Source: Leptospira soteropolitanensis (GTDB lineage Bacteria; Spirochaetota; Leptospiria; Leptospirales; Leptospiraceae). From it: DNA of 64,000 nucleotides. The notes beneath the pieces are model-generated. The model was not told where the DNA came from. It did no database searches and worked only from the letters and a program-made list of their open reading frames with translations. Shown here piece after piece: positions 36,691 through 47,965 of this stretch (position 1 is its first letter; each line of letters begins with the position of its first letter). The position numbers and the translations under genes are program-made. Where the stretch lies: positions 1 through 64,000 of the forward strand of contig NZ_JAMQPN010000008.1 in NCBI RefSeq assembly GCF_026151655.1, given 5' to 3'.

Positions 36691-37698
36691 ATGTTAATCA
36701 CCATAAAATCTTTGAACCAAAAGGCTAAAATCCTCCTAATTTCAGGGGTAGCTCTTGTAGTCATTGCTGTCATTTTTATGATTTTTTCCAAACCAGCAAA
36801 GCCAATTCACAAACATCCAGAGAAAGCAGAAGTTTTTGACGATGGTCTTCGTATCGTATTTAAACCAGGTAGTCCGGGCCTAGACATCGTAAAATCAACG
36901 GCCATTGGAGGCGGTGGAGAATTTGTCAGTTTAGAAGCTCCCGCAAGATTGATAGCATCAACTTCTCCTTCAGTTAGTAATGGAGCTCGTATCATACTTT
37001 TTGAATCGGCGGAATTGAATGATCTTTACGTAGGTTATGTTCATGCAAAAAACAAACTCCATAGATCCAATAAAAACTTAAGCAGGATCAAAGACATGTT
37101 TGTTCATCGTGTCGCAACTGAAAAAGATTTGGTCGAATCAGAAACGGATGCTGGTAACGACGCAGCTGAACTTGCAGAATTTGAAGGTAAACTTAGAGCA
37201 CAGGGTTTGAACCCAAGTGAACTAAGTACAGCGGGAAGTTTAAAAGCATGGATCATTACTGATGTTCCTGAATCTCAAATTTCTACATTACGTAAGGGGA
37301 AAAAAGTGAAAGTTGTATTTGCTTCTTTTCCAGATGAAGAGTTTGTCGGAACAGCAGAAGCAATTGGAGATAACGTAGATCCTCTAACCAGAACGGCAAA
37401 AATGAGAATCATCGTAGTCAACGAAAAGTACAGATTAAAGCCAGGTATGTTTGGAGTTGTAAAATTCCCTGAGCAAACTGGCGGTGACAGTGTTGTACTT
37501 CCTTATACTGCAATCGTTACTGTTGAAGGAAAAAACTATGTCTTTGTTGAAGAGCAACCACTAACATTCAAAAGGCGAGAAGTAGTTCTAGGAATTTCAA
37601 CAAAAGAAAGAGTAAACATTATCGAAGGTCTTTCTCCTGGTGAAAAAGTAGCCATTCAAGGCTCCATCCTTTTGAAAGGTTTAAGTTTTGGATTTTAA
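36691..37698 (+). CDS. Periplasmic adaptor (membrane fusion) protein of RND pump
   Basis: A 335-residue adaptor with one N-terminal membrane anchor ([19 protein letters not shown]) and the fragments of lipoyl/hairpin, beta-barrel and membrane-proximal domains ([43 protein letters not shown]). The hairpin domain is short. Compared with CusB, it has no visible Met- or His-rich metal-binding tail, closer to CzcB-type cores. The start at 36691 has CTGAGGAA upstream and follows the TolC-like stop by one base. The frame is open further upstream inside tolC. Confidence 0.88.
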   Translation: MLITIKSLNQKAKILLISGVALVVIAVIFMIFSKPAKPIHKHPEKAEVFDDGLRIVFKPGSPGLDIVKSTAIGGGGEFVSLEAPARLIASTSPSVSNGARIILFESAELNDLYVGYVHAKNKLHRSNKNLSRIKDMFVHRVATEKDLVESETDAGNDAAELAEFEGKLRAQGLNPSELSTAGSLKAWIITDVPESQISTLRKGKKVKVVFASFPDEEFVGTAEAIGDNVDPLTRTAKMRIIVVNEKYRLKPGMFGVVKFPEQTGGDSVVLPYTAIVTVEGKNYVFVEEQPLTFKRREVVLGISTKERVNIIEGLSPGEKVAIQGSILLKGLSFGF

Positions 37699-37699
37699 T

Positions 37700-38449
37700 A
37701 TGAAAAAACTTATCTTTTTATCTATCGCCGTTTTTTTATTCGGTTTTTCACTGTTCGCACAAACCACTCCTTACCCAAAAGATAGAGAGGGAAATGATAT
37801 CAAACCGGAGTGGACACCAACAAAATCGGACCAGTCAGCCTTTGGTGAAGACGAAAAATTAAAAGCAGATAGTTTAGACGCAAAAAGACTTCCAAAATCT
37901 ACCAATTTCTGGGTTTACGGCGCGTCTATTGGCTCTCCTGCAAGTATAAATTTTAACTTAGGTTACTACTTCAAAGATATCGTCTTACGTGGATCAGGTG
38001 GTGCTTGGGGACCTCATTGGTATGGTGGTCAAGTAGATTTAGGTTATACTTTTTGGAAAACACCTGTCATTGCACATAGTATTTCTATTGTTGGCGGATA
38101 CTTTGAAGTAAATCCATTTGCGCCTGAGGTTGGCCGTGGAGGTCAGTCTTCTTATCCAACCGGTGTAAATATACCAGGATACAACAGGAGAGATCCTTCT
38201 CAGGAAGATTTGCTCATTCGATCTTATGTAAACTCCATCGATAGCAACATTGGTACTTTCTTAGAATATGAAAGTCGAGAAAGACAAAGAGTTCACCTAT
38301 CACAAAGATATATTGGTCTGACTTACGACTTCTTACTTGGAAACTTCTTTTTGCAAGTAGGTGGAGGTGTTGGACAAGGCGACTATAAAAACCCTCAGTT
38401 ATTACTACAAATGGGTTACCTCTTCAATACGAGGGAATATCATGATTAA
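37700..38449 (+). CDS. Outer-membrane protein within efflux operon
   Basis: A 249-residue exported protein (signal [21 protein letters not shown]), then a polar linker and about 200 residues of alternating hydrophobic strands with aromatic girdle residues ([37 protein letters not shown]), typical of an 8-stranded barrel. It starts one base after the adaptor and overlaps the pump by 8 bases, so it is part of the same translational unit. Standard Czc or Cus operons have no such component, so it may be a leptospiral accessory of the pump. Function unknown. Confidence 0.75.
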   Translation: MKKLIFLSIAVFLFGFSLFAQTTPYPKDREGNDIKPEWTPTKSDQSAFGEDEKLKADSLDAKRLPKSTNFWVYGASIGSPASINFNLGYYFKDIVLRGSGGAWGPHWYGGQVDLGYTFWKTPVIAHSISIVGGYFEVNPFAPEVGRGGQSSYPTGVNIPGYNRRDPSQEDLLIRSYVNSIDSNIGTFLEYESRERQRVHLSQRYIGLTYDFLLGNFFLQVGGGVGQGDYKNPQLLLQMGYLFNTREYHD

Positions 38450-41400
38450 AGATTTTATTGAAACAGCATTAAAAAATCGTATCACCACACTCATCGCGGC
38501 AGCAGTAGCCGTTTTATTTGGAATTTGGGCATGGGTTGATATACGCAAAGAAGCATATTCAGATATCGCAGACACTCAAGTTCGGCTCATTGCAAAATTC
38601 CCTGGAAAAGCTGCGGTAGAAGTAGAAGAGCGAGTCACTCTTCCCATTGAACGGGTATTAAATGCAATTCCTAAAGTTGCTGTAAGGCGATCAAGAACCA
38701 TCAATGGTTTAGTGGTATTTCAGTTTGTATTCGAAGATGGAACAGATGATTATTTTGCTCGTATGCGACTTATGGAAAGAGTTGCCGATGCAGATATCCC
38801 TGAAGATGTTCATCCGGCACTTGGACCAATGAGTTCACCCGTTGGTGAAATCTATCGTTATGTTGTAGAATCATCAGAAAACCATACACCTATGGAACTG
38901 CGAACCATCCAAGATTGGATTGTAATGCCGAAGATGTTACAAATTCCAGGAATTGCCGATGTAGTAACATTTGGAGGTTTACCAAAACAATACCATGTGG
39001 TCACTTCCCCCGATAAATTAATTCGTTATAAGTTAACCATCGGTGATGTTATTAAAGCAATTCAAGAAAACAACTTGAACACGGGAGGTAACTTGCTCCT
39101 TCAAGGGGAACAAGGATTTCCGATTCGTTCTCTTGGTGCCATTAGAGAACCAAAACATATTGAAAACATTGTTGTTAAGACAGTAAATGGAGTACCTGTT
39201 TTTATTCGAGATTTAGGTTCGGTTGAAATTTCACATCCGATTCCTAGTGGCGTCTTAGGTTATACGATACAGAACGATGAAGAAGGACTAATTGATGTCG
39301 ATTCGTCTGTTCAAGGTTTGGTGGCCATGCGTCGTTGGGGCGATCCTAACGAAATGGGTGAAAGAATTCGTGAAAAAGTAAAAGAAATTAACGAAAACTA
39401 TCTCCCCAAAGGTGTCCAACTCCGTAATACATATGACCGAACTGATTTAGTAAACTATACTCTTCGCACGATTGGTAAAACATTAGTAGAAGGTGTAGTT
39501 GTCGTAAGTTTGGTATTGATTTTCTTTATTGGAAGCGTAAAAGCATCTCTTGTAGTTGTAGCGACCATTCCCTTTGCAATGTTGTTTGCTTTTCTCTTAA
39601 TGAATATGACCGGGATTCCGGCAAGTTTACTTTCACTAGGTGCAATCGACTTTGGTATCATTGTGGATGGGGCCGTCATCATGGTGGAGAACATCATGAG
39701 GAGATACAGAGATGCTACACCTGAAGAAAAATCACACGGTATCTTAGCATTTACACGTGATGCAGCATCCGAGGTAGGAACTGAAATCCTATTTTCGATA
39801 TTGATCATCATTTTAGCATACCTACCAATTTTTTCTTTTGAAAGGATTGAAGGTCGATTGTTTAAACCGATGGCTTTCACTATTTCCTTTGCCATCTTAG
39901 GTGCGTTAATTTTTGCGATGGCAGTGATACCTGTACTCATGTCCATCATTTACAAAACTTATTTTGAATCAAAAAATCCAGGCCCTATTGAATGGCATAA
40001 CCCTGTTTATGATTGGATTGAAGTTCGGTACAAACGCATTATCGAATTTATAGTAAATAGATCAAAAAAGGCAGTTAGATACACATTCAGTGTAGTAACC
40101 ATTTTTCTTGCCATTGGTATGTTTTCCCTAGGAACAGAATTTCTTCCTGAGATGGACGAAGGAGGATTTAATATCCGTATTTTCTTTCCAGTAGGTATCT
40201 CCTTACCGGAAGCAAGAAAGTTCATGCCAAAAATCAGACAAACGATTTATAAAAATGAACAAGTGAGCGTTGTTATTTCGCAGCTAGGAAGAAACGATGA
40301 TGGAACAGACCCTCTTCCTCCAAACCGGCTAGAAGTTTTAATTGGTTTAAAAGATTACAACAAATGGAAGGAAAAAATCACCAAACAGGAATTACTTCTC
40401 AGGATGAGAAATGATTTGGAAGCAACACTTCCAGGGGCGCGAGTCAGCTTCTCCCAACCAATTATGGACAACCTTTCAGAAGCCATTATGGGTACCATAG
40501 CCGACCTTGCCGTATTTGTATCCGGAAATGACCTAAAAATTATGCGCGGAATTGGAAACCAAGTTCTTAAAGAAATTAAGGAAATGAAGGGAGCTAGTGA
40601 ATATGGTATTGAACAAGAAGCAGAAAGCCCTCAGTTAACCATCAACATCAATCGCGAAGCCGCAGCAAGATTTGGAATTAACGTAATCGATATCCAACAA
40701 ATGATTGAAGCTGCGATTGGAATGCAACGAGTGAGCACCTTGTATGAAGGTCCTTCCGATATTCCTCCCAAAACACCAGCACGATTTGGAATTGTTGTTC
40801 GATTTTCAAAAGACTACCGCGCTTCTAAACAAGCTATAGAGAACATGCCGATCATTTCACCAAAAGGAGAACGAATTCCTTTATCGCAATTGGCCGATAT
40901 CGAAGTAATTGATGGACCTACTATGATTTTTCGGCAAGAGGGACGTAGGGTCGTAACCGTACGAACTAACATTCGCGGACGTGACCAAGGGGGTTTTGTT
41001 TCCGAACTTCAAAAACGAGTAAAGAAAAAAATCAAACTTCCTGATGGCTATGAAATTAGATTCGGCGGGCAATACGAAAACTTATCACGTGTTGGAAAAA
41101 AATTAGCACTTGTTATACCAATCACAATCTTAATAATTTTCGGTGTTCTCTATATGCTCTATAGAAACCTTAAATATGTCTATGTTGCATTAGCATGCAT
41201 TCCGCTTTCCTTGTTAGGTGGAATTTATGCGTTGTTATTGAGGGGATATTACTTTAACGTTTCAGGTGGAGTGGGTTTTATTTCTCTATTTGGAATTGCA
41301 ACGATGGCCGGTGTATTGTTTGTTTCCAGAACCAACCATCTACTCATTGAAGAACCGGATATTACAACAAAGGCCGCTGTAAAAAAAGCAGCAGTCATTC

Positions 41401-41753
41401 AGCTTAGACCGATGCTTATGACTATGTTATTAGCATTGTTAGGATTAATTCCAGCTACACTTGGAACTGGAGTTGGATCCGACGTTCAAAGACCACTTGC
41501 AACGGTTATAGTTGGAGGATTGTTTTCTGCTATGTGCCTTGTTTTAACAATCCTTCCTTCTTTATATTTGGTTGTTGTGGGTGAAAGAAAACCAAATGCA
41601 AAAGAACTAGAGGAGATGAGTCACAAAAAACATATCCCTTTCCTCGATTTTGTAAGCGAACTAAGCGAAGAACCTTTGGAAGAAGATGATGACGAGGCTG
41701 AAAATACCTCAACGAAAAAGAAAAAACCTGCTAAGAAAAAGAGAGGAACTTAA
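38442..41753 (+). CDS. CzcA-like heavy-metal RND efflux pump
   Basis: A 1103-residue inner-membrane proton antiporter with two periplasmic porter lobes and twelve membrane helices. In helix 4, Asp403, Asp409 and Glu416 ([15 protein letters not shown]) match the CzcA proton-relay residues for Zn/Co/Cd rather than the CusA pattern. The C-terminus is extended by an acidic then lysine-rich tail ([19 protein letters not shown]). The ATG at 38442 overlaps the previous gene. The metal specificity is inferred from the motif. Confidence 0.92.
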   Translation: MIKDFIETALKNRITTLIAAAVAVLFGIWAWVDIRKEAYSDIADTQVRLIAKFPGKAAVEVEERVTLPIERVLNAIPKVAVRRSRTINGLVVFQFVFEDGTDDYFARMRLMERVADADIPEDVHPALGPMSSPVGEIYRYVVESSENHTPMELRTIQDWIVMPKMLQIPGIADVVTFGGLPKQYHVVTSPDKLIRYKLTIGDVIKAIQENNLNTGGNLLLQGEQGFPIRSLGAIREPKHIENIVVKTVNGVPVFIRDLGSVEISHPIPSGVLGYTIQNDEEGLIDVDSSVQGLVAMRRWGDPNEMGERIREKVKEINENYLPKGVQLRNTYDRTDLVNYTLRTIGKTLVEGVVVVSLVLIFFIGSVKASLVVVATIPFAMLFAFLLMNMTGIPASLLSLGAIDFGIIVDGAVIMVENIMRRYRDATPEEKSHGILAFTRDAASEVGTEILFSILIIILAYLPIFSFERIEGRLFKPMAFTISFAILGALIFAMAVIPVLMSIIYKTYFESKNPGPIEWHNPVYDWIEVRYKRIIEFIVNRSKKAVRYTFSVVTIFLAIGMFSLGTEFLPEMDEGGFNIRIFFPVGISLPEARKFMPKIRQTIYKNEQVSVVISQLGRNDDGTDPLPPNRLEVLIGLKDYNKWKEKITKQELLLRMRNDLEATLPGARVSFSQPIMDNLSEAIMGTIADLAVFVSGNDLKIMRGIGNQVLKEIKEMKGASEYGIEQEAESPQLTININREAAARFGINVIDIQQMIEAAIGMQRVSTLYEGPSDIPPKTPARFGIVVRFSKDYRASKQAIENMPIISPKGERIPLSQLADIEVIDGPTMIFRQEGRRVVTVRTNIRGRDQGGFVSELQKRVKKKIKLPDGYEIRFGGQYENLSRVGKKLALVIPITILIIFGVLYMLYRNLKYVYVALACIPLSLLGGIYALLLRGYYFNVSGGVGFISLFGIATMAGVLFVSRTNHLLIEEPDITTKAAVKKAAVIQLRPMLMTMLLALLGLIPATLGTGVGSDVQRPLATVIVGGLFSAMCLVLTILPSLYLVVVGERKPNAKELEEMSHKKHIPFLDFVSELSEEPLEEDDDEAENTSTKKKKPAKKKRGT

Positions 41754-41795
41754 ATTCTTTTCATATATTTAGTAAATACCCGTTTCTCCTATTTT

Positions 41796-41833
41796 ACAGT
41801 CCAAACCAGTGTATTGGTTTGGACTGTTTTTCT
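41796..41833 (+). terminator. Terminator of the efflux operon
   Basis: Perfect 12-base arms ACAGTCCAAACC and GGTTTGGACTGT with an 8-base loop followed by TTTTCTTTAA. It lies between convergent genes. Confidence 0.9.
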
Positions 41834-41838
41834 TTAAA

Positions 41839-43050
41839 TTAATACCGAACCGAAGCTGCAACAATAAACAATCGCTCTACGCGAGTATGTTTATTTTTAT
41901 CAGTTTCAAAAACAGCATCCATAGATTCTTTTTGAGTCGCCTCAAAACGGATTAGTCCAGGGTTCCAGTGTAACAAATCAAAAGTGACGGTATAACCATT
42001 GGTCATAAATCCATTACGCGTATATGTAGTTGCCAACACTTGCTTAGGATCATAAAATCTCTCGATTCGCAAACTTAATCGGTACAAATCATGATAGCGA
42101 AAACTTGTCCAAAAAGTACCATGATACCATTGGTTGTATACTTTTGATTCACGATTTGTATAAATTCCTAATATAGGATTCACTTCTTTCCACCAAGGTT
42201 CATATTGAAACGATTCCTTGGCTTTTTGAGCTCCAACATCTCCAGATACAGCAAAGGACAACCAATCTAGAGCTTTCCATTCTAAAATTGTATTGTTATA
42301 AAATCTTGTTTGTTTTCGCTCATTGTCGGGAGCTTCATTCCCAGCAAATTGATTTGCTGTAATAGTAAAATTCGGAGTTATGAAAAACTTAAACTGGGAA
42401 CCGAGAGATTTATCTTTATTCTGATCGGTTATATTTTGCCAACCATTCATAATATGAAACTGAAACTGAAACTTATCTGTAAACTTTGTAGTAAGCCTTA
42501 CACCTGAAGAATAATAAGGTACGTAATCCAGAGCAAGTGCCCTCGTATAATTCCAATTATCTGAAGATATCCAAGATTCATGACCGATATGTCCAAAATA
42601 AATTCCACCATCTACCCAAGTGTCTTTTGCTAATTTAAATCCAACATAAGCTTCCTGGATATGTTTCACCGAATTTTGATTGGAACTAACATCGCGATTT
42701 GCTTCCGCCGCATAATTCGTATTTACTGATGTACCAAATTGAAGAGCAATACGACCTCGCACCTTCTCTTCTTGCCATTTGGCATCAACAAAACCAAGAT
42801 TAATATTAAATTCATCATTACGAACTGCTTGCGTTGCATATTGACGTTCTTTTGAGATCGGATGATTCGTATTATGTGAATAATAAGTATCAACAAAGGC
42901 ACCGAACTTTAAACTTGCAGGTAAAGGATTTTGTACGGGAACTGGCGGTTCTGTGGTCTGTAATTTTGTTTCTTCGGCACCTAACCGAGAAAAACAAAAG
43001 AACAATCCAAAAAAAAGTATTGGAAATTTGAAATTACTGATTTTTGTCAC
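41839..43050 (-). CDS. OmpL-like beta-barrel porin (BBP2 family)
   Basis: About 403 residues. A signal peptide (ISNFKFPILFFGLFFCFSRLGA) is followed by a Pro-rich linker and a long barrel with the BBP2-family start (LKFGAFVDTYYSHNTNHP) and strands such as QFQFHIMNGWQN and RLSLRIERFYDP. Such proteins form outer-membrane channels in Leptospira-type spirochaetes. I take a GTG at 43050 because GGGAACGGATC precedes it and the signal peptide starts there; the frame is open to a TTG at 43089. A 7-base hairpin lies between the upstream cytochrome gene and this start. Confidence 0.85.
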   Translation of the reverse strand: MTKISNFKFPILFFGLFFCFSRLGAEETKLQTTEPPVPVQNPLPASLKFGAFVDTYYSHNTNHPISKERQYATQAVRNDEFNINLGFVDAKWQEEKVRGRIALQFGTSVNTNYAAEANRDVSSNQNSVKHIQEAYVGFKLAKDTWVDGGIYFGHIGHESWISSDNWNYTRALALDYVPYYSSGVRLTTKFTDKFQFQFHIMNGWQNITDQNKDKSLGSQFKFFITPNFTITANQFAGNEAPDNERKQTRFYNNTILEWKALDWLSFAVSGDVGAQKAKESFQYEPWWKEVNPILGIYTNRESKVYNQWYHGTFWTSFRYHDLYRLSLRIERFYDPKQVLATTYTRNGFMTNGYTVTFDLLHWNPGLIRFEATQKESMDAVFETDKNKHTRVERLFIVAASVRY

Positions 43051-43056
43051 GTGGAT

Positions 43057-43080
43057 CCGTTCCCGCAAAAACAGGAACGG
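43057..43080 (-). terminator. Hairpin between cytochrome and porin genes
   Basis: Perfect 7-base arms CCGTTCC and GGAACGG with a 10-base A-rich loop. There is no T tract on the leftward strand, so it may set relative expression of the two genes instead of ending transcription. Confidence 0.4.
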
Positions 43081-43090
43081 AAATAGCAAT

Positions 43091-43498
43091 TTACTTTTTT
43101 AATAACTCTTTGATTTCCTTAGGAAATCCGAGTAGGTCTTCTGGGATGGGGATTAATTTTTTTCTATATTTGGCTTTGTATTCTTTTTTAAATTTTGTAT
43201 GGCAAGCCTTACACGTTTCATCAGGTTTTCCTAACGCTAACTTAGCATCAATAATTTCTTTCCACTCTGCCTTTTGATCCTCTGGTGCCATGTCAGGAAC
43301 TTTTTCTAAAATTTTATTGAGATAGTCTGCATTTTCCTTTTTGTCATATAACTTCGTCGCAGGCTTTGTATACTCTTCCATAAAATCATGAAGATTCATT
43401 TCGACAGAAGATTTGGCTTTTTTTTCGGCATTGAGTACAACTCCGAGTGCTGATAAAAATATTAATAAACTCAACAAAAGTTTCAATTTCATATTCAC
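43091..43498 (-). CDS. Periplasmic cytochrome c with C-terminal CxxCH
   Basis: A 135-residue protein with signal peptide (MNMKLKLLLSLLIFLSALGVVLNA) and a helical mature part. The single heme-binding motif is Cys96-Lys-Ala-Cys99-His100 near the C-terminal helix, as in class II c-type cytochromes (c556/c' group). It would carry one covalent heme in the periplasm. Upstream is the ferritin-like DUF455 gene 29 bases away, and downstream the porin, suggesting an envelope redox or iron-linked unit. Partner unknown. Confidence 0.8.
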   Translation of the reverse strand: MNMKLKLLLSLLIFLSALGVVLNAEKKAKSSVEMNLHDFMEEYTKPATKLYDKKENADYLNKILEKVPDMAPEDQKAEWKEIIDAKLALGKPDETCKACHTKFKKEYKAKYRKKLIPIPEDLLGFPKEIKELLKK

Positions 43499-43527
43499 CT
43501 TCCTGATGAATGCTAATGATTTACGAC

Positions 43528-44391
43528 CTAAGAATCAAGCCTGTTTTTACGAAGGATTCTCTCTCCCAACCCAAATTTTTTAACCGATTCCAAGTTCACT
43601 CTTCCTGTATATTCATCCTGGTATTCTCCTAATGAATGAATAAACTCAGGGTTCATTCCTGCTAGTAACCTTGTTTCAGGTAGATAAAGATACCCTTTGG
43701 CTCTTCTCGGAGTGAAAGGAAAATGAATGAGCGATAGGTAATGATCCCAATGTTTCACATTTTCAGGGACGGATCGTTCAAAAGCACGAAGTCCTCTTTT
43801 TACATGTTTCACCTCATCTTCAAAAATAGTGAGCATTATATCCGAAGTTAGGTGGTCTTCAAAATAGGAAAAAACTTGAGCATATATCTGCGCATAATCT
43901 AAATTTGCCCCTTCAAACGAAATAGACATAATTGCAGTAAATGATTCGACGGTTTTAAATTGTCCTAATTGTTTCCAGAAGATATAATTTAAAGGAATAT
44001 CACCAAAATCAATACCAAAGTCTCGCATGCGATTCAAATATAACTTAAAATGAGTTTGTTCCTCTTCAATGGTTTTTAAAAATCCATTCCGAATAGATCG
44101 AGGTGCATCAGGAAAAGCCAAAAGAGCCCAAGCGAATAACTCTATTGCCATAAGTTCATGGTTTGCAAAATGATGAAGGCTTAGCCCTCGATTGGACTCC
44201 AAGTTAAGATGTTCCAAACGCGGGATTTTTACTTTTTTGTCAGAAAATTGAAATTTTGAAGAACGACTAGGTGCTTCAATATGAATAGCAGTAAATTCAG
44301 TCTCTTCATCCCAATGACGACTTGGAGGCAATAGTTTATCTTCTAAACTACTAGCAAGTAACAAATGTTTTGCGTATTCTGAAACTTTCAT
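43528..44391 (-). CDS. DUF455 ferritin-like protein
   Basis: A 287-residue cytoplasmic helical protein. It has metal-ligand motifs spaced as in ferritin-like proteins: HHFANHELMAIELFAWALL, IEEEQTHFKLYL, EGANLDYAQIY and FEDEVKHVKRGLR. These provide Glu and His residues for a dinuclear iron or manganese site. The family (DUF455) is related in fold to MiaE-type tRNA hydroxylases, but its substrate is not known. The gene precedes a c-type cytochrome gene in the same direction. Confidence 0.85.
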   Translation of the reverse strand: MKVSEYAKHLLLASSLEDKLLPPSRHWDEETEFTAIHIEAPSRSSKFQFSDKKVKIPRLEHLNLESNRGLSLHHFANHELMAIELFAWALLAFPDAPRSIRNGFLKTIEEEQTHFKLYLNRMRDFGIDFGDIPLNYIFWKQLGQFKTVESFTAIMSISFEGANLDYAQIYAQVFSYFEDHLTSDIMLTIFEDEVKHVKRGLRAFERSVPENVKHWDHYLSLIHFPFTPRRAKGYLYLPETRLLAGMNPEFIHSLGEYQDEYTGRVNLESVKKFGLGERILRKNRLDS

Positions 44392-44464
44392 TTATATCGT
44401 TTTTTAAAACTTCAAAAAAAGGAATTTACAAAAAGTAAATAGATAGGATATAAATCCAATTTCA

Positions 44465-44803
44465 ATGAGTAAGGCTAAAACTAAAAGTACGAATTTTTAC
44501 GAATCTGTCTACGCGATTGTAAAAAAAATACCCAAGGGAAAAGTTACCACCTATGGGCATATCGCTCTACTTTTGGGAAACCCGAGAGCTGCAAGAGCGG
44601 TGGGATATGCTTTGAACGCACTGAAAAAGGAAGTGGAACAAAAAATTCCCTGGCAGCGGGTAATTAACGCCCAAGGTCAGATTTCATTTCGTGGGGATAC
44701 TTTCCGTGCTACTTTACAGAAAAAAATTCTTCAATCAGAAGGTGTTGTCTTTGATTTAAACGAAGATCGCTTAAATTTTGACAAGTACGGATGGTTTCCA
44801 TAA
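44465..44803 (+). CDS. Alkyltransferase-like DNA repair protein (ATL)
   Basis: A 112-residue homologue of the O6-alkylguanine-DNA alkyltransferase DNA-binding domain. [17 protein letters not shown], the arginine finger in [10 protein letters not shown] and INAQGQIS are intact, but the PCHR active-site motif reads Pro62-Trp63-Gln64-Arg65, so the methyl-accepting cysteine is gone. Such ATL proteins bind and mark alkylated bases for nucleotide excision repair. It is only one base upstream of thiD, so the two share a transcript although the functions differ. Confidence 0.88.
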   Translation: MSKAKTKSTNFYESVYAIVKKIPKGKVTTYGHIALLLGNPRAARAVGYALNALKKEVEQKIPWQRVINAQGQISFRGDTFRATLQKKILQSEGVVFDLNEDRLNFDKYGWFP

Positions 44804-44804
44804 A

Positions 44805-45605
44805 ATGAAGAAAGATTTTCCCATTACCTTAACAATTGCAGGTTCTGATTCAGGAGGTGGTGCCGGAGTACAGGCAGATCTTAAAACCTTTTCTTCATTA
44901 GCTACTTTTGGGACCACAGTTTTCACCTGTTTGACAGCTCAAAATCCAGATGGAGTCAGTGGCATTTCTGAAATTTCACCAGACTTTGTTTCTGCTCAAT
45001 TAAAAGCTGTGGCTGGATATTTCCAAGTCAAATCAGCAAAAACAGGTATGTTATATTCTGCAAATATCATACAAACTGTTGCAGAGTTTTTTTACGAAAA
45101 CCCTGAGATACAACTGGTCGTTGATCCAGTGATGGTTGCCACCAGTGGTGCAAAACTCCTAAAGGACGATGCAATCCAATCCCTAACCAAAGATCTTTTA
45201 CCACTTGCAAAACTAATCACACCCAATCTTGATGAAGCATCTTTATTGTTAGGTGAAAAAATAAACCAATATGACCAACTTGTTCCGATGGCTGAAAAAT
45301 TATTTCAGAAGTATAATGTACCGATTCTATTAAAAGGAGGACATTTACCAAACGCAACAGAAGCTACTGATATTTTATTTGATGGAAAATCTTCTTACGT
45401 ATTCTCAAAACCTTTTTTAAAGGGGAAAAACACTCATGGAACAGGATGTACTTATTCTGCTGCCATTACGTCTTTTCTTGCGCACGGGAAAAGTCTTCCA
45501 GAAGCGGTCGGATCAGCAAAAGAATACCTCCACCTAACACTAGAAGATGAAATCAAAACTGGACCAATTTATCATCTAAATCACTTCCCCGAACCAACAA
45601 ACTAA
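44805..45605 (+). CDS. thiD: Hydroxymethylpyrimidine/phosphomethylpyrimidine kinase
   Basis: A 266-residue ribokinase-fold enzyme that phosphorylates HMP and HMP-phosphate in thiamine synthesis. [19 protein letters not shown] is the family N-terminus, with the GxGD-type catalytic region [15 protein letters not shown] near 210. It starts one base after the alkyltransferase-like gene. Its end overlaps the opposing sigma-54 activator by four bases. Confidence 0.93.
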   Translation: MKKDFPITLTIAGSDSGGGAGVQADLKTFSSLATFGTTVFTCLTAQNPDGVSGISEISPDFVSAQLKAVAGYFQVKSAKTGMLYSANIIQTVAEFFYENPEIQLVVDPVMVATSGAKLLKDDAIQSLTKDLLPLAKLITPNLDEASLLLGEKINQYDQLVPMAEKLFQKYNVPILLKGGHLPNATEATDILFDGKSSYVFSKPFLKGKNTHGTGCTYSAAITSFLAHGKSLPEAVGSAKEYLHLTLEDEIKTGPIYHLNHFPEPTN

Positions 45606-47719
45606 TATTCGATATTGAGTTCTTTGATTTTTTTATCTAATGTGTTACGATTGATTCCCAAAAATTTTGCAACTCGAGTTTTGGTATAACGAAACTTTTT
45701 CATTGCATATTGAATTAGCCTTGATTCCACTTCGCTCACTACGATTTCCATAGCACGACCATCTAAGCCATCAAGTTGGCCAGGGGTAAGACGACCTGAA
45801 CCCAAATCCAAAGGTTCTGATCCTGCTGTGGTTTCCACATGATTGAGTTGTGTCACCTCGGTTGTATGCTCTGGTAAATCTTCTAAACTTGCAAGAATGT
45901 CCGAAAAATCTTCCTCATTTAATATTTCATCTTGAGCAAGAACCACTGCACGTTCGATCACATTTTCCAACTCACGAACGTTACCTGGCCATCGATATTT
46001 CAACAAAAGTTTAGAAGCTTCCCTAGATATTCCCTTAACTACTTTATTATTATCTTTTGTATACTTTTCTAAAAAATGATTCATAAGAAGTGGAATGTCT
46101 TCCACTCGATCGCGTAACGGTGGCGTGTTTATTTTTACTACATTCAAACGGTAAAAAAGATCTGCGCGGAATTTTTTTTCTGCAACAAGTTGTTCTAACT
46201 CGGCATTCGTAGCAGCTATGATCCTTACATCAACTTTTTTTGCTTTTGTTGAACCAATGGCTTCAATCTCTCTTTCCTGCAAAACTCGCAGTAATTTTGA
46301 CTGTAAGTTTAAATCCATTTCTCCAATTTCATCTAAAAAAATCGTTCCTGTATCCGCTAACTCAAACTTTCCTTTTTTATCTGTAACAGCTCCAGTAAAG
46401 GATCCTTTTTTGTGTCCAAAAAGTTCACTCTCAAGCAAATTCTCTGGAATCGCCGCGCAGTTGATTTTTATAAATGGATTTTCAGAACGGGAACTATTGT
46501 AGTGAATTGCATTTGCTATCATCTCTTTACCGGTTCCTGATTCTCCAGTAATCAAAACGGAAGCTCTGGAATCGGCAACTAGTTGGATTTTTTCAAACAT
46601 CTTCTCCATACTAGCCGCTTTTCCGATAAGTGAACCAAACTTATATTTATTTTTTAATTCTCTTTTCAGTTGTATATTTTCGCGAGAGATTTCCTTTTTT
46701 GCTTCTTCGACTAAATTTTGGATTTTAATCGATTGAGAGATGATGGATGCAACCACTTGAAGAAAGTCTAAAAAAGATTTTAAATCCGTATGTTTATTTT
46801 GAACTATAAAAGCATTCACAACACCAAGCATAGTTTGTTCACTTAATATTGGTGCGCAAAGTAAACTTACATTATGTGGATCATGTTTAAAATGTGAAAG
46901 GTATCCGACTCGATTCAAAAAATCTGGATGGCTAGCCACAGATTCGATAATGATAGGTTCTCCTGATTCATATACTTTTCCAGTAATCCCTTCGCCTGGT
47001 TGGTATGTACCTTTATCAATTTCTTCAGGTGAAAGGCCTGAAGCCGCTACAATTCGAAGTAAACCTTCATCTTTATTAAATAATACAATACTTCCTTTCT
47101 CGAGACGCAGAGATTTTTCCATAGTTACCATTATGGAATCAAAAACTTCATTTTGGTCTAATGTGGAACTAACTACTTTGGAAATTTCAATGAGAGTTGC
47201 TTGGATTTTAGTCCTTTGCTCTAAACTCCGGATGGTTTGTAAGTTTTTAAAAATTTGCCCCGCTTGATTTGCAAGAACGCTTACAATTTCTAACATCTCA
47301 GCGGTAAAAGCATTCAAACGATTTGAGTCGAGTGATATAACTCCGATAATATCATCTTCTACAATCATTGGAGCAACTAACTCTGATTTGATTTCCTCTT
47401 TTACTTGAATGTAGTCAGGATCTTTGGAAACATCGTTAACGAGTTTTGCTTTTCCCGTAGATGCTGCCATTCCCGTGATCCCTTGCCCAATTTTTAGTTT
47501 GGTCTCTCGGAGTAACTGCTGGTTCATCCCCCGAGATGTCACCGCATCTAAAACCCCGTGTTTTTCATCGATGAGCATCAGGGATCCCGATTCAACCCCA
47601 CAGATCTGGATACAACGATCCAAAATCAATTCGAGTAATCCGTCCGGATCTTGCGTGGAATTCATGGCCGTGGCCACTTCATGAATGGATTGGATGGGAT
47701 TAAATTTTTTCACGGTCAT
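45602..47719 (-). CDS. GAF-GAF sigma-54-dependent activator (NtrC/NifA type)
   Basis: A 705-residue enhancer-binding regulator. Two GAF sensor domains (about 20-160 and 185-330) are followed by an AAA+ domain with Walker A GESGTGKE at about 391, the sigma-54-contacting loop GSFTGA at about 437 (Ala to Ser at position 2 of the usual GAFTGA) and FLDEIGEMD (Walker B). A Fis-type helix-turn-helix closes the protein ([17 protein letters not shown]). It activates sigma-54 promoters in response to a small ligand. It has no phospho-receiver domain. It is divergent from the SpoIIE phosphatase gene. Confidence 0.92.
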   Translation of the reverse strand: MTVKKFNPIQSIHEVATAMNSTQDPDGLLELILDRCIQICGVESGSLMLIDEKHGVLDAVTSRGMNQQLLRETKLKIGQGITGMAASTGKAKLVNDVSKDPDYIQVKEEIKSELVAPMIVEDDIIGVISLDSNRLNAFTAEMLEIVSVLANQAGQIFKNLQTIRSLEQRTKIQATLIEISKVVSSTLDQNEVFDSIMVTMEKSLRLEKGSIVLFNKDEGLLRIVAASGLSPEEIDKGTYQPGEGITGKVYESGEPIIIESVASHPDFLNRVGYLSHFKHDPHNVSLLCAPILSEQTMLGVVNAFIVQNKHTDLKSFLDFLQVVASIISQSIKIQNLVEEAKKEISRENIQLKRELKNKYKFGSLIGKAASMEKMFEKIQLVADSRASVLITGESGTGKEMIANAIHYNSSRSENPFIKINCAAIPENLLESELFGHKKGSFTGAVTDKKGKFELADTGTIFLDEIGEMDLNLQSKLLRVLQEREIEAIGSTKAKKVDVRIIAATNAELEQLVAEKKFRADLFYRLNVVKINTPPLRDRVEDIPLLMNHFLEKYTKDNNKVVKGISREASKLLLKYRWPGNVRELENVIERAVVLAQDEILNEEDFSDILASLEDLPEHTTEVTQLNHVETTAGSEPLDLGSGRLTPGQLDGLDGRAMEIVVSEVESRLIQYAMKKFRYTKTRVAKFLGINRNTLDKKIKELNIEY

Positions 47720-47965
47720 AGTTCTTGCTCTTTAGTATTACGCTCTGCCTTGTAAAAACGCAGAAAGGGAATGCCGATGACAAAAACAATATGCTTATTT
47801 AACGAACAAATAAACCATTTTTTAATCATATTTGCCGACATCCTTCCGTTTTCTGCAGAAAAAACAACATTTGCTTATAGATTAAGCATGAATCGTACCA
47901 GGTTTCTCAGCAGGTGAGGAAATTCTTGTAGCTTATGAAAAAAGAAATCAAGTACCTTGGCTAGG

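Noticed and set aside
45602..47719. GSFTGA loop read as loss of sigma-54 contact
   Set aside because: Ser replaces a small residue at the second position, a mild change with the other contacts intact; not taken as evidence of loss of function.
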